NCBI GenBank assembly: GCA_937991535.1
Contig: CALKHN010000028.1
Location: 1 to 64,000 of the forward strand
Source: an uncultured Sphingobacteriales bacterium
GTDB lineage: Bacteria > Bacteroidota > Bacteroidia > Chitinophagales > Chitinophagaceae
Direction: 5' to 3'
DNA: 64,000 nucleotides
Positions 8,935 through 15,841 of the stretch are shown piece after piece (positions within the stretch are counted from its first letter, which is position 1; each line of letters opens with the position of its first letter). The notes beneath the pieces are model-generated. The model was given only the letters and a program-made list of their open reading frames with translations, had not been told where the DNA came from and made no database searches. The position numbers and the translations under genes are program-made.

Positions 8935-9582
8935 ATGAAACAAAATAAAATATACCTGGCATTTGCAGCAGGCATTGCATTCATTGGGCTACTCAGCGGT
9001 TGCTCCAAAGACCCTTTAAAAAATATGACCAATGAAGAAAGCCGGATTTATATTACCAACTACGACAGTACTGTAAATTTTGGTTCATTTAAAACATATA
9101 GTATTTCAGATTCGGTTGCTGTAGTAAGTAATGGAGCGCTTCAAAAAAAGACTTTAACCCAAACAGATGCAGCCTTTATACTGGCCTTAAAAAATATGAT
9201 GCAGGAGCGCGGCTATCAACTGGTAACCAAAGACGAACATCCTGATCTTGGCATAAATATCAGCAGTGTATTCAACAATCAAACAGGAGTAATCAGCTAT
9301 CCTTCGTACTGGGGTTATTATAACAGCTATTGGGATCCCTATTACTGGGGTTATGGAGGTTATAACTATTATTTCCCTTACGCTTCCTACGCGGTATACC
9401 AGATACGTGAAGGTGCGTTATCAATAGATATGGTTGATCTGAAAGATGCAGGTAACAACAAAAAAATTGAAGGTGTATGGAACGGGCTGATAAGAGGAGA
9501 AGCTATTTTTAATGCGTCAACCGCTGCCTCGCAGGTAAAAGCATTATTTGACCAGTCGCCCTACATCCTGAACAAACAGTAA
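8935..9582 (+). CDS. DUF4136-domain lipoprotein
   Basis: Predicted lipoprotein of 215 residues with lipobox LSGC (Cys23). The body matches the DUF4136 pattern common in Bacteroidota envelopes: an early FGSFKTYSI strand, a central ALKNMMQERGYQ helix followed by a PDLGINI strand, and a C-terminal GSL-like segment (ALSIDMVDL) with KKIEGVWNG. A tyrosine/tryptophan-rich stretch (about 123-150) replaces the usual short loop. The function of DUF4136 proteins is not established; an outer membrane location is inferred from the lipobox. It precedes a small beta-barrel protein by 37 bp and probably shares its transcript. Confidence 0.85.
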   Translation: MKQNKIYLAFAAGIAFIGLLSGCSKDPLKNMTNEESRIYITNYDSTVNFGSFKTYSISDSVAVVSNGALQKKTLTQTDAAFILALKNMMQERGYQLVTKDEHPDLGINISSVFNNQTGVISYPSYWGYYNSYWDPYYWGYGGYNYYFPYASYAVYQIREGALSIDMVDLKDAGNNKKIEGVWNGLIRGEAIFNASTAASQVKALFDQSPYILNKQ

Positions 9583-9619
9583 AAAAGACATGAGTTGAAG
9601 AAAATAAAAATAAACAGTC

Positions 9620-10237
9620 ATGAAATCGTTTAAAATATTTTTTATCAGTATGCTCTCTGCCGGATTGGGATTACCGGTTTTTGCACAGCAGCAAAAGCTC
9701 ACGGTGAATATTAATTATGCAGTCAATACGCCCGTGGGAAACTTTAAATCGGACCTTGTAAATAAAACATCTTTCCGTGGCTGGAACGTCAACATCTTGT
9801 ATGGGGTTACAGACAAACTTTCACTGGGGCTCGAAGGGGGCTTTGCAGATTATTACCAGAAATACCCCCGGCAGGTATATGACGTCAAAGCCGGTAGCAT
9901 TTCAGCCGTGCTCACCAATTCTATACAAACAGTACCGGTAATGATAAAGGGGAGATTTAACCTGGTTCCTTCAGGCATTGTACAACCCTATATAGGCGTA
10001 GGTGCAGGTGGTAATTTTGTATCCTACAACCAGTACCTGGGCGAATTTGCAAGTGGCAAGTCGGGGATTTATTTTGCCGCTTCGCCGGAAGCAGGCATCA
10101 TGGTACCTTTCAGCAAACATGGCGCATCAGCATTTACCGCAGGCGCTAAATATAATTTCATGCCGTATACATACGGAAATGCAAAGGATTTAAACAACTG
10201 GGGAGTGTATGCAGGTATTAAATTCCCTCTTAAATAA
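9620..10237 (+). CDS. Small outer membrane beta-barrel protein
   Basis: 205 residues with a clear signal peptide (cleavage after about residue 22, VFA before QQQ) and alternating strands typical of an eight-stranded OmpA-like or OMP_b-brl barrel: NVNILYGVTDKLSLGLEGG, PYIGVGAGGN, and a final WGVYAGIKFPLK strand. Such proteins are common in Bacteroidota and mostly have no assigned function. It follows the DUF4136 lipoprotein closely and ends in a good terminator, so the two make a short envelope operon. Confidence 0.8.
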   Translation: MKSFKIFFISMLSAGLGLPVFAQQQKLTVNINYAVNTPVGNFKSDLVNKTSFRGWNVNILYGVTDKLSLGLEGGFADYYQKYPRQVYDVKAGSISAVLTNSIQTVPVMIKGRFNLVPSGIVQPYIGVGAGGNFVSYNQYLGEFASGKSGIYFAASPEAGIMVPFSKHGASAFTAGAKYNFMPYTYGNAKDLNNWGVYAGIKFPLK

Positions 10238-10265
10238 AGTAAAATAACAGGCTGTGTGCGTGTGC

Positions 10266-10297
10266 GTCCTCCTGGCGAATGCCGGAGGACTTTTTTT
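10266..10297 (+). terminator. Rho-independent terminator after the barrel gene
   Basis: Stem GTCCTCC (10266-10272) and GGAGGAC (10284-10290) with an inner GGC/GCC pairing, followed by seven T residues (10291-10297). The stop codon of the converging yqgE gene begins inside the T run, so the terminator fills the whole gap between the two genes. Confidence 0.88.
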
Positions 10298-10883
10298 AAT
10301 TCAATTGCGGGTCAATGGGAAAATTGGTCATTAAACTATACTCATCGCCAAGTAATTTGAGCGACTCCTTCCATATATCTTCGGCGTTGTATCGAAACAC
10401 AAGGTCTTGTTTTGCCATCGTGGTAATCCAGCTTTTACCTTTTAATTCTTCATTCAACTGGTTACCGCCCCATCCTGAATACCCTATATAAAATCGAATA
10501 TCCTTTTGATTGAGTTTATTTTTTAGCAGGAGATCCTTAATGATCCCAAAATCGCCACCCCAGTAAATACCATCCGTTACTTCGTGGCTTCCGGGAATCT
10601 GGTCGGGGCAAACATGCAAAAAATGAAGCGTATCGGCCTGTACCGGTCCCCCAAAAAAAACTGGTATTTTTATGCCTTCCAGTTCCGGTATAATTTCATC
10701 GAGGGTGTGCTTAATATGTTTGTTTAAAACGAAACCAAAACTACCATCTTCCTGGTGGTCGCACAATAATACAACCGTGCGCATAAAATTAGGATCTTTA
10801 AGAAAAGGTTCTGCAATCAATAATATACCGGCCGAAGGTTCAAGCATTTGTTCTAAGTTAATATAGAAAATATTGCCCGGCAA
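10296..10883 (-). CDS. YqgE/AlgH family protein (UPF0301)
   Basis: 195 residues matching the YqgE/AlgH family: GILLIAEPFLKDPNFMRTVV near the N-terminus, the GFVLNK and FFGGPVQ motifs in the middle, and RFYIGYSGWGGNQL towards the C-terminus. Members are compact cytoplasmic proteins; AlgH was linked to alginate regulation in Pseudomonas but the biochemical role is unresolved. A start at 10847 (residue 13) is also possible, though Bacteroidota homologues often carry a longer N-terminus. Confidence 0.9.
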   Translation of the reverse strand: MPGNIFYINLEQMLEPSAGILLIAEPFLKDPNFMRTVVLLCDHQEDGSFGFVLNKHIKHTLDEIIPELEGIKIPVFFGGPVQADTLHFLHVCPDQIPGSHEVTDGIYWGGDFGIIKDLLLKNKLNQKDIRFYIGYSGWGGNQLNEELKGKSWITTMAKQDLVFRYNAEDIWKESLKLLGDEYSLMTNFPIDPQLN

Positions 10884-11081
10884 TTAAAACTCAAAAAATA
10901 ATTAAAAAAACCTGATCCATTTATAAACTTAGTTTTAACAGATAATACGCGGCAATGTGCTAATTTTTGTATAATTGCTAACAGCAAGCCGCTTTCTGTA
11001 ATCTTATCTTGTGTAAAATTGCGTTAAATCAGTCTTACCGAAGCTAAACCCAACTCAATATCAAAGTAATTTTACAGGCCG

Positions 11082-12416
11082 ATGAAGAAAATTTACTTAC
11101 TGATCATTATTCTTATAACCCTTTCGCTTATTGGCATTGCCGTGGTACAGATTATGTCCATTAAAAATGCCCTTATCATAAAAAACGAACAACTCGAACA
11201 AAATATCCAGTTGGCCGTAAGTGAAGTGGGCCAGGAAATAGCAGAACAAACCAGCAGGCTCCCTTCCGCGGGTTTTCCCAAATTATCGCCCGAATGGCCA
11301 TCAGACCAGTTTTTAAAGTTACTTAAAACACCTACTGTTGCGCAACGGTATACCCCCAACCAGGTGTATGATAAATTGAAGATGTCATTAAACAAACACG
11401 GGCTAAAAAAAACCAATTTCGAATTTGCCATACTTAACCGCAACAGCATTACCAATAATTATGAAATGCAAACGCTTAATTTCAGCAAACTGCTTGCGGA
11501 TACTGCAAGAAACCGTACTTTCTGGTTTCCGCTTTCCGCACCTTCGGGAAGCATTGCCGAAGGACTGGTTGCAGATGAGGAACTATGGGTGATTGTTCCG
11601 AATGTAAAAAACTTTTTGCTTGAATCTATGAGCTGGATGATCACGGGATCTGTATTGTTCACCCTTGTAATTTGCACCGCATTTTTCCTTACCGTTCGTA
11701 CCATGCTGCGGCAAAAAAAGCTGAGCGAGATCAAAAGCGATTTCATCAACAATATGACGCACGAGTTTAAAACGCCTTTGGCCACCATATCGCTGGCGGT
11801 AGATGCATTAAAAAACGACAAAGTATGGCAAAACAGGGAAAAAATGGATTACTTCAGCAGCATCATAAAAGACGAAAACAAGCGGATGAACAAGCAGGTG
11901 GAAACGATATTGCAGGCTGCCCTGCTCGACAAACAGGAAGTGCAGCTTAACATGAAACCGCAACATGTACATGAAGTTATCAGCCGCGTAGCGGATAATT
12001 TCAGGCTGCAGATGGAAGACAGGAGTGGAAAGGCGGAACTGCACCTCGACGCCACAAAAGACGTTATTGAAGCCGATGAAGTACATTTTACCAACCTGCT
12101 GAGTAACCTGGTTGACAATGCGATCAAGTATTCAAAAGACAGTGGACTGCATATAAAGATATGCACTCAAAATACAGGCAATGCGATCCGCATTAAAATT
12201 GAAGACAATGGGATAGGCATGAGTAAAGAAACAGTGAACAGAATATTTGAAAAATTCTACAGGGCGCACACCGGCAATCTCCACAACGTGAAAGGTTTTG
12301 GGCTGGGATTAAGTTATGTTAAAACCATGGTGGAAGCACAAAAGGGGAAAATAAAGGTTGAAAGCACCCCTGGCAAAGGTTCAACATTTACGCTTGAGTT
12401 TCCGTTGCTCGGGTAA
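11082..12416 (+). CDS. Sensor histidine kinase without an adjacent regulator
   Basis: Two-transmembrane sensor kinase of 444 residues: helices at about 5-25 and 184-208 enclosing a periplasmic domain of roughly 155 residues that I do not recognise, then HisKA with phosphorylated H227 in NNMTHEFKTPLA and HATPase_c with the N box (NLVDNAIKYS), G1 (EDNGIGM), F box (FEKFYRA) and G2 (GFGLGLSYV). No response regulator lies beside it. The gene converges on queA and their coding ends overlap by 29 bp, so a downstream partner may have been lost or lie elsewhere. Confidence 0.92.
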   Translation: MKKIYLLIIILITLSLIGIAVVQIMSIKNALIIKNEQLEQNIQLAVSEVGQEIAEQTSRLPSAGFPKLSPEWPSDQFLKLLKTPTVAQRYTPNQVYDKLKMSLNKHGLKKTNFEFAILNRNSITNNYEMQTLNFSKLLADTARNRTFWFPLSAPSGSIAEGLVADEELWVIVPNVKNFLLESMSWMITGSVLFTLVICTAFFLTVRTMLRQKKLSEIKSDFINNMTHEFKTPLATISLAVDALKNDKVWQNREKMDYFSSIIKDENKRMNKQVETILQAALLDKQEVQLNMKPQHVHEVISRVADNFRLQMEDRSGKAELHLDATKDVIEADEVHFTNLLSNLVDNAIKYSKDSGLHIKICTQNTGNAIRIKIEDNGIGMSKETVNRIFEKFYRAHTGNLHNVKGFGLGLSYVKTMVEAQKGKIKVESTPGKGSTFTLEFPLLG

Positions 12417-13635
12417 ACAATAAACAACCGTCTCCGTAACTTAAAAATCTATAATCATTTTCAAGCGCATAGCGGTATACCCTTTTCCAGTCTTCGCCAA
12501 TAATTGCAGCTACCAGTAACAGTAAGGTGGATTGCGGCTGATGAAAATTAGTGATCAGCCCGGAAATAATATTAAAATCGTACCCCGGCGCCATTATTAT
12601 CTGTGTTTGTGTAACCAGTCTTTCCATCTTCCGGTGCTTCATCCACTCCAGTAACGCCAGTAACGATTCCCGTGCAGGTATTTTATAAGTGGCAAGGCCG
12701 TCATATACTTCCCATTGTGTTATGGGTAGCTGGTCAACAGCAAGGTCTTTATCCCGTTTTATTTTCACCCCCATCCAGTACAGGCTTTCTACAGTCCGCA
12801 ATGAGGTGGTACCCACGCAAAAAATCTTCCCGGTATTTTGCAGCAATTTTTCAATGGTCTCATAACGCACATCTATAAATTCGGCATGCATAATATGATC
12901 CTTCATGCTATCCGATTTTACCGGTTTAAAAGTACCGGCGCCTACATGAAGCGTTACAAAATCATATTCAATCTTTCTTTTGCTGAGCGACTGGAAGATG
13001 CTCTCCGTAAAATGGAGCCCTGCCGTTGGGGCGGCAACCGATCCCTGCTGCCGGGCATAAATGGTTTGATATCTTTCTTCATCCTTTTCATCGGCCTCCC
13101 TCTTTATATATGGAGGAAGCGGGATCACCCCTGCATAATGCAATATTTCCGCAAAAGACAGGCCGGCAGGTTCCCAGCGCATCTCAACTGTAAAACTATC
13201 CGGCAATCTTTCTGCAATGGAAGCCTGCAAAATAATGGTGCCCTTACCGGTATCCATCTTCTTTTCCAGTACGGCCCCATGCCTCCATTTTGATGCGCCA
13301 CCAATAAGGCAGTTCCACCATACCTTGCTTTTCTGAGTCATGGCTGTTGTAATATCGGCATATTGTGTATGCGGCGCCAGGCAAAATATTTCGATACTCC
13401 CCCCTGTTGGCTTCTGAAACAGCAGCCTGGCTTCCACTACCTTCGTGTCGTTCAATACCAGTAAGGATCCTTCCGGCAAATGCAGCGCAATATTTCGATA
13501 CACATCCTCCAAAATTTTTCCTTTTTTAAATACCAATAGCTTTGAAGCATCACGATCCGCCAGGGGATAAACAGCGATCCTTTCGTCGGGTAAGGCGTAT
13601 GTGAAGTTTTTGATCTGGAGTTGCTTTGGATCCAT
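12388..13635 (-). CDS. queA: tRNA preQ1(34) S-adenosylmethionine ribosyltransferase-isomerase QueA
   Basis: Transfers and isomerises the ribosyl moiety of S-adenosylmethionine onto preQ1 at position 34 of tRNA, giving epoxyqueuosine in the queuosine pathway. The 415-residue protein shows the family landmarks: RIAVYPLADRDASKLLV near the N-terminus, LVLNDTKV, the GSVAAPTAGLHFT motif, VTLHVGAGTFKPV and the C-terminal LITNFHQPQSTLL. It is longer than the Escherichia coli enzyme (about 356 residues) because of inserts in the first half. It is divergent from mraZ across a 335-bp gap. Confidence 0.95.
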   Translation of the reverse strand: MDPKQLQIKNFTYALPDERIAVYPLADRDASKLLVFKKGKILEDVYRNIALHLPEGSLLVLNDTKVVEARLLFQKPTGGSIEIFCLAPHTQYADITTAMTQKSKVWWNCLIGGASKWRHGAVLEKKMDTGKGTIILQASIAERLPDSFTVEMRWEPAGLSFAEILHYAGVIPLPPYIKREADEKDEERYQTIYARQQGSVAAPTAGLHFTESIFQSLSKRKIEYDFVTLHVGAGTFKPVKSDSMKDHIMHAEFIDVRYETIEKLLQNTGKIFCVGTTSLRTVESLYWMGVKIKRDKDLAVDQLPITQWEVYDGLATYKIPARESLLALLEWMKHRKMERLVTQTQIIMAPGYDFNIISGLITNFHQPQSTLLLLVAAIIGEDWKRVYRYALENDYRFLSYGDGCLLFTRATETQA

Positions 13636-13773
13636 GTAGTAAATACGGCTGTAATTTTTTGCAATTTAACCCGAATCGGCTTAATTATAGCAACAACGCC
13701 GGCATTGTGAAGCCAAACCTGTGATATTGATTAGGCGACCCCAGATATAAGCGGATACCAGTACTATTCACAT

Positions 13774-13885
13774 TAATCCACAGATATTCACATTATTCGC
13801 AGGTATTATCTTAAAATCTTCTTTCAAAAAGTGCCTTAAATACTTTGTGGTAAAGGATTTTTAAAAAAAAATTTACTGTGGATAA
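13774..13885. promoter_or_regulatory. Pair of DnaA-box-like sequences upstream of mraZ
   Basis: TGTGGATAA at 13877-13885 is the exact reverse complement of the consensus DnaA box TTATCCACA. TAATCCACA at 13774-13782 differs by one base and has the opposite orientation. Both lie in the AT-rich region before mraZ. Whether DnaA binds here is inference from sequence only. Confidence 0.4.
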
Positions 13886-13914
13886 AATAATTAAATTAAA
13901 ACCTGCGTTAAAGG

Positions 13915-13954
13915 TGGGAAAATGTGTTATTTTGTGGGAATAAATGGGAATTAA
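13915..13954 (+). promoter_or_regulatory. MraZ box: four 10-bp direct repeats
   Basis: Four consecutive decamers in strict 10-bp register: TGGGAAAATG, TGTTATTTTG, TGGGAATAAA and TGGGAATTAA, ending 16 bp before the mraZ start. The known MraZ operator of Escherichia coli is a series of TGGGN repeats spaced by five bases, that is the same 10-bp period. Three of the four units keep TGGG; the second is degenerate. This is very likely the autoregulatory site controlling the dcw cluster. Confidence 0.8.
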
Positions 13955-13970
13955 GCGTAACTCTTTATAA

Positions 13971-14429
13971 ATGATACGGTTTTTAGGGGAATATGAAGCT
14001 ACTCTGGACGCAAAAGGTCGGTTTCTCCTTCCAACAGGATTTAAAAGGCAAATCCCGGAAGGGGAAACCGGTAGCTTCTTTATTAACAGGGGGTTTGAGC
14101 GTTGCTTAACCCTGTACCCGATGAAAAACTGGGAACCCATTTTTGAAAACATAGGGAGAAAGAGTGATTTTGATCCAAAAGTACGCGAATTCCGGCGCTA
14201 CTTTTTAAATGGTATAACACTGGAACTGGATAGTGCCGGAAGATTGTTGTTACCTAAAAACCTGATGGAGTATGCAGGACTGGAAAAAGATATCGTATTG
14301 GTTTCGGCCTTTGATAAAATTGAAATCTGGGATAAAAATAAGTATCAGCAGTTCTTTGACACTTTTTCACCCGAAGCATTCAGCCAGTTGGCTCATGATG
14401 TAATGGCCGATAAAAGCGGGCAGGTATAA
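13971..14429 (+). CDS. mraZ: Transcriptional regulator MraZ
   Basis: First gene of the dcw cluster, a ring-forming DNA-binding protein that represses its own operon. The 152 residues hold two SpoVT/AbrB-like half-domains, each with the DxxxR signature: DAKGRFLLP (from residue 13) and DSAGRLLLP (about 86-94). The length matches the family (about 145-155). The presumed operator with four TGGG-type decamers lies directly upstream. ATG at 13971 gives the usual MIRFLGEYE start. Confidence 0.95.
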   Translation: MIRFLGEYEATLDAKGRFLLPTGFKRQIPEGETGSFFINRGFERCLTLYPMKNWEPIFENIGRKSDFDPKVREFRRYFLNGITLELDSAGRLLLPKNLMEYAGLEKDIVLVSAFDKIEIWDKNKYQQFFDTFSPEAFSQLAHDVMADKSGQV

Positions 14430-14446
14430 TACTATAGTGTCTGGAG

Positions 14447-14498
14447 AAGGTGAAAGGTCAAAGCGGAAACTACCATTTCCACGCTGGCTTTTCACCTT
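14447..14498. repeat. Hairpin-forming GGTGAAA repeat in the mraZ-rsmH gap
   Basis: Perfect 9-bp inverted repeat AAGGTGAAA (14447-14455) and TTTCACCTT (14490-14498), with an inner GGAAA/TTTCC stem (14465-14469 and 14475-14479). It fills most of the 81-bp gap and uses the same GGTGAAAGG vocabulary as repeats at 4895, 26155 and 55715. There is no T run, so it is not a classical terminator. Confidence 0.65.
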
Positions 14499-14510
14499 TA
14501 ATTTACCACA

Positions 14511-15419
14511 ATGGATCAACCATATCATATACCTGTTTTGGCCAACGAACTCATTGAGGCTTTGCAAGTTAAATCCGATGGGGTATATGCCGACTGTACT
14601 TTTGGCGGTGGAGGGCACAGCAGAATCATCCTGTCTCAATTGGGCCATACAGGCAAACTAATCGCTTTTGACCAGGACCAGGACGCCAGGCTCAATGTAC
14701 CCGACGACCCCCGGATCATTTTTGTGCCACATAACTTTCGTTATCTTCAAAAATTTCTGCGGCTTCATAAAATAGATAAGGTAGATGGTATAATAGCCGA
14801 TCTTGGCGTGTCCAGTCACCAGTTCGATAAAGCTGCACGTGGGTTCTCTACGCGATTTGATGAATCGTTGTTAGACATGCGCATGGATCAGCGCCAGGAA
14901 CTTACCGCAGCCGGCGTACTCAACAGCTATACCGAACAGCAGTTGCATAAAATGTTTGAACTGTACGGAGAAGTAACGAACGCCAAAACGCTTGCTAAAG
15001 TAATTGTACAACAGCGACAATTATTATCCATTAAATCGGTAAATGAGTTTAAGAACGCTGTATCTCCGGTGGTAAAAGGTAATCCTAACAAATACTTTGC
15101 CCAGGTATTCCAGGCTTTGCGCATTACAGTGAATGATGAAATGGGGTCCTTACGGGATATGCTGCAACAACTCCCTTCTCTCCTTAAGAAAGGTGGCCGT
15201 ATAGCCATCATAACGTTTCAAAGTATTGAAGACAGGATGGTAAAGCATTTTTTCCGGAACGGAAGTTTTGAGGAAACGACAACCGATTCGTTGTATGGCA
15301 CAAAACCAGATAGCCCTTTTCTTATCATAACCAAAAAACCAATCCTGCCCTCAACGGCTGAAATAACCGCAAATCCAAGAAGCCGCAGTGCAAAACTAAG
15401 AGTAGCAGAAAGAAAATAA
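14511..15419 (+). CDS. rsmH: 16S rRNA (cytosine(1402)-N(4))-methyltransferase RsmH
   Basis: Methylates N4 of C1402 in 16S rRNA using S-adenosylmethionine. The 302-residue protein has the HIPVLANEL start, the SAM-binding motif ADCTFGGGGHSR (about 24-35), the IADLGVSSHQFD motif, RGFSTRFDESLLDMRM, and the C-terminal RSRSAKLRVAERK. Length and order match MraW/RsmH. It is the second gene of the dcw cluster as usual. Confidence 0.96.
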   Translation: MDQPYHIPVLANELIEALQVKSDGVYADCTFGGGGHSRIILSQLGHTGKLIAFDQDQDARLNVPDDPRIIFVPHNFRYLQKFLRLHKIDKVDGIIADLGVSSHQFDKAARGFSTRFDESLLDMRMDQRQELTAAGVLNSYTEQQLHKMFELYGEVTNAKTLAKVIVQQRQLLSIKSVNEFKNAVSPVVKGNPNKYFAQVFQALRITVNDEMGSLRDMLQQLPSLLKKGGRIAIITFQSIEDRMVKHFFRNGSFEETTTDSLYGTKPDSPFLIITKKPILPSTAEITANPRSRSAKLRVAERK

Positions 15420-15446
15420 AAACAACAATATTTATTACCATACCTA

Positions 15447-15788
15447 ATGCCGGATACAGAAAATATAAAGAACGATGAATCTTCAACCTTCGCAGGTGGA
15501 GTTAAAAAATGGCTGAATTACCAGTGGGTGGTAAAAAACATATACTTCTTTCTTTTCCTGGCCATACTGGCTGTTGTATATATATATAACGGGCATTATG
15601 CAGAAAATACCATTAAAAACATCAACCGTAGTGCAAAAGCATTAAAAGAATTGCAGTATGAATACAAAACAGTAAAAGGCGAACTGATGATGCGGGGCAA
15701 ACAAAGTGAACTGGCTAAAGCCGTTGAACCGTTAGGTTTAAAGGAACTGAAAGAACCTCCGGTTAAAATTGTGGAAAAAAATAAATAA
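15447..15788 (+). CDS. ftsL: FtsL-like division protein
   Basis: Small bitopic protein of 113 residues with a cytoplasmic N-terminus, one transmembrane helix (about 30-47) and a periplasmic segment predicted to be a coiled coil (about 52-95, rich in K, E and L). Sequence identity to FtsL is not obvious, but FtsL proteins are poorly conserved. Size, topology and position between rsmH and ftsI are diagnostic. It would join FtsQ and FtsB in the divisome. Confidence 0.8.
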   Translation: MPDTENIKNDESSTFAGGVKKWLNYQWVVKNIYFFLFLAILAVVYIYNGHYAENTIKNINRSAKALKELQYEYKTVKGELMMRGKQSELAKAVEPLGLKELKEPPVKIVEKNK

Positions 15789-15841
15789 AATTAAAACGTC
15801 CGTTAAAAGTTTAAACACCAAAGACGGTTACCGATACAATT

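Larger units (their letters stand above)
13636..13970. other. queA-mraZ divergent control region
   Basis: AT-rich gap of 335 bp holding the control elements of the dcw cluster. It contains an imperfect 20-bp tandem pair beginning TATTCACATTA (13765 and 13785), one near-consensus and one perfect DnaA-box sequence, and a run of four 10-bp MraZ-box units just before mraZ. I find no gene and no perfect TAnnTTTG element. Confidence 0.6.

Noticed and set aside
13774..13885. Replication origin at the queA-mraZ gap
   Set aside because: Only two DnaA-like boxes, no clear unwinding element, and no dnaA, dnaN or other origin-associated gene in the window.
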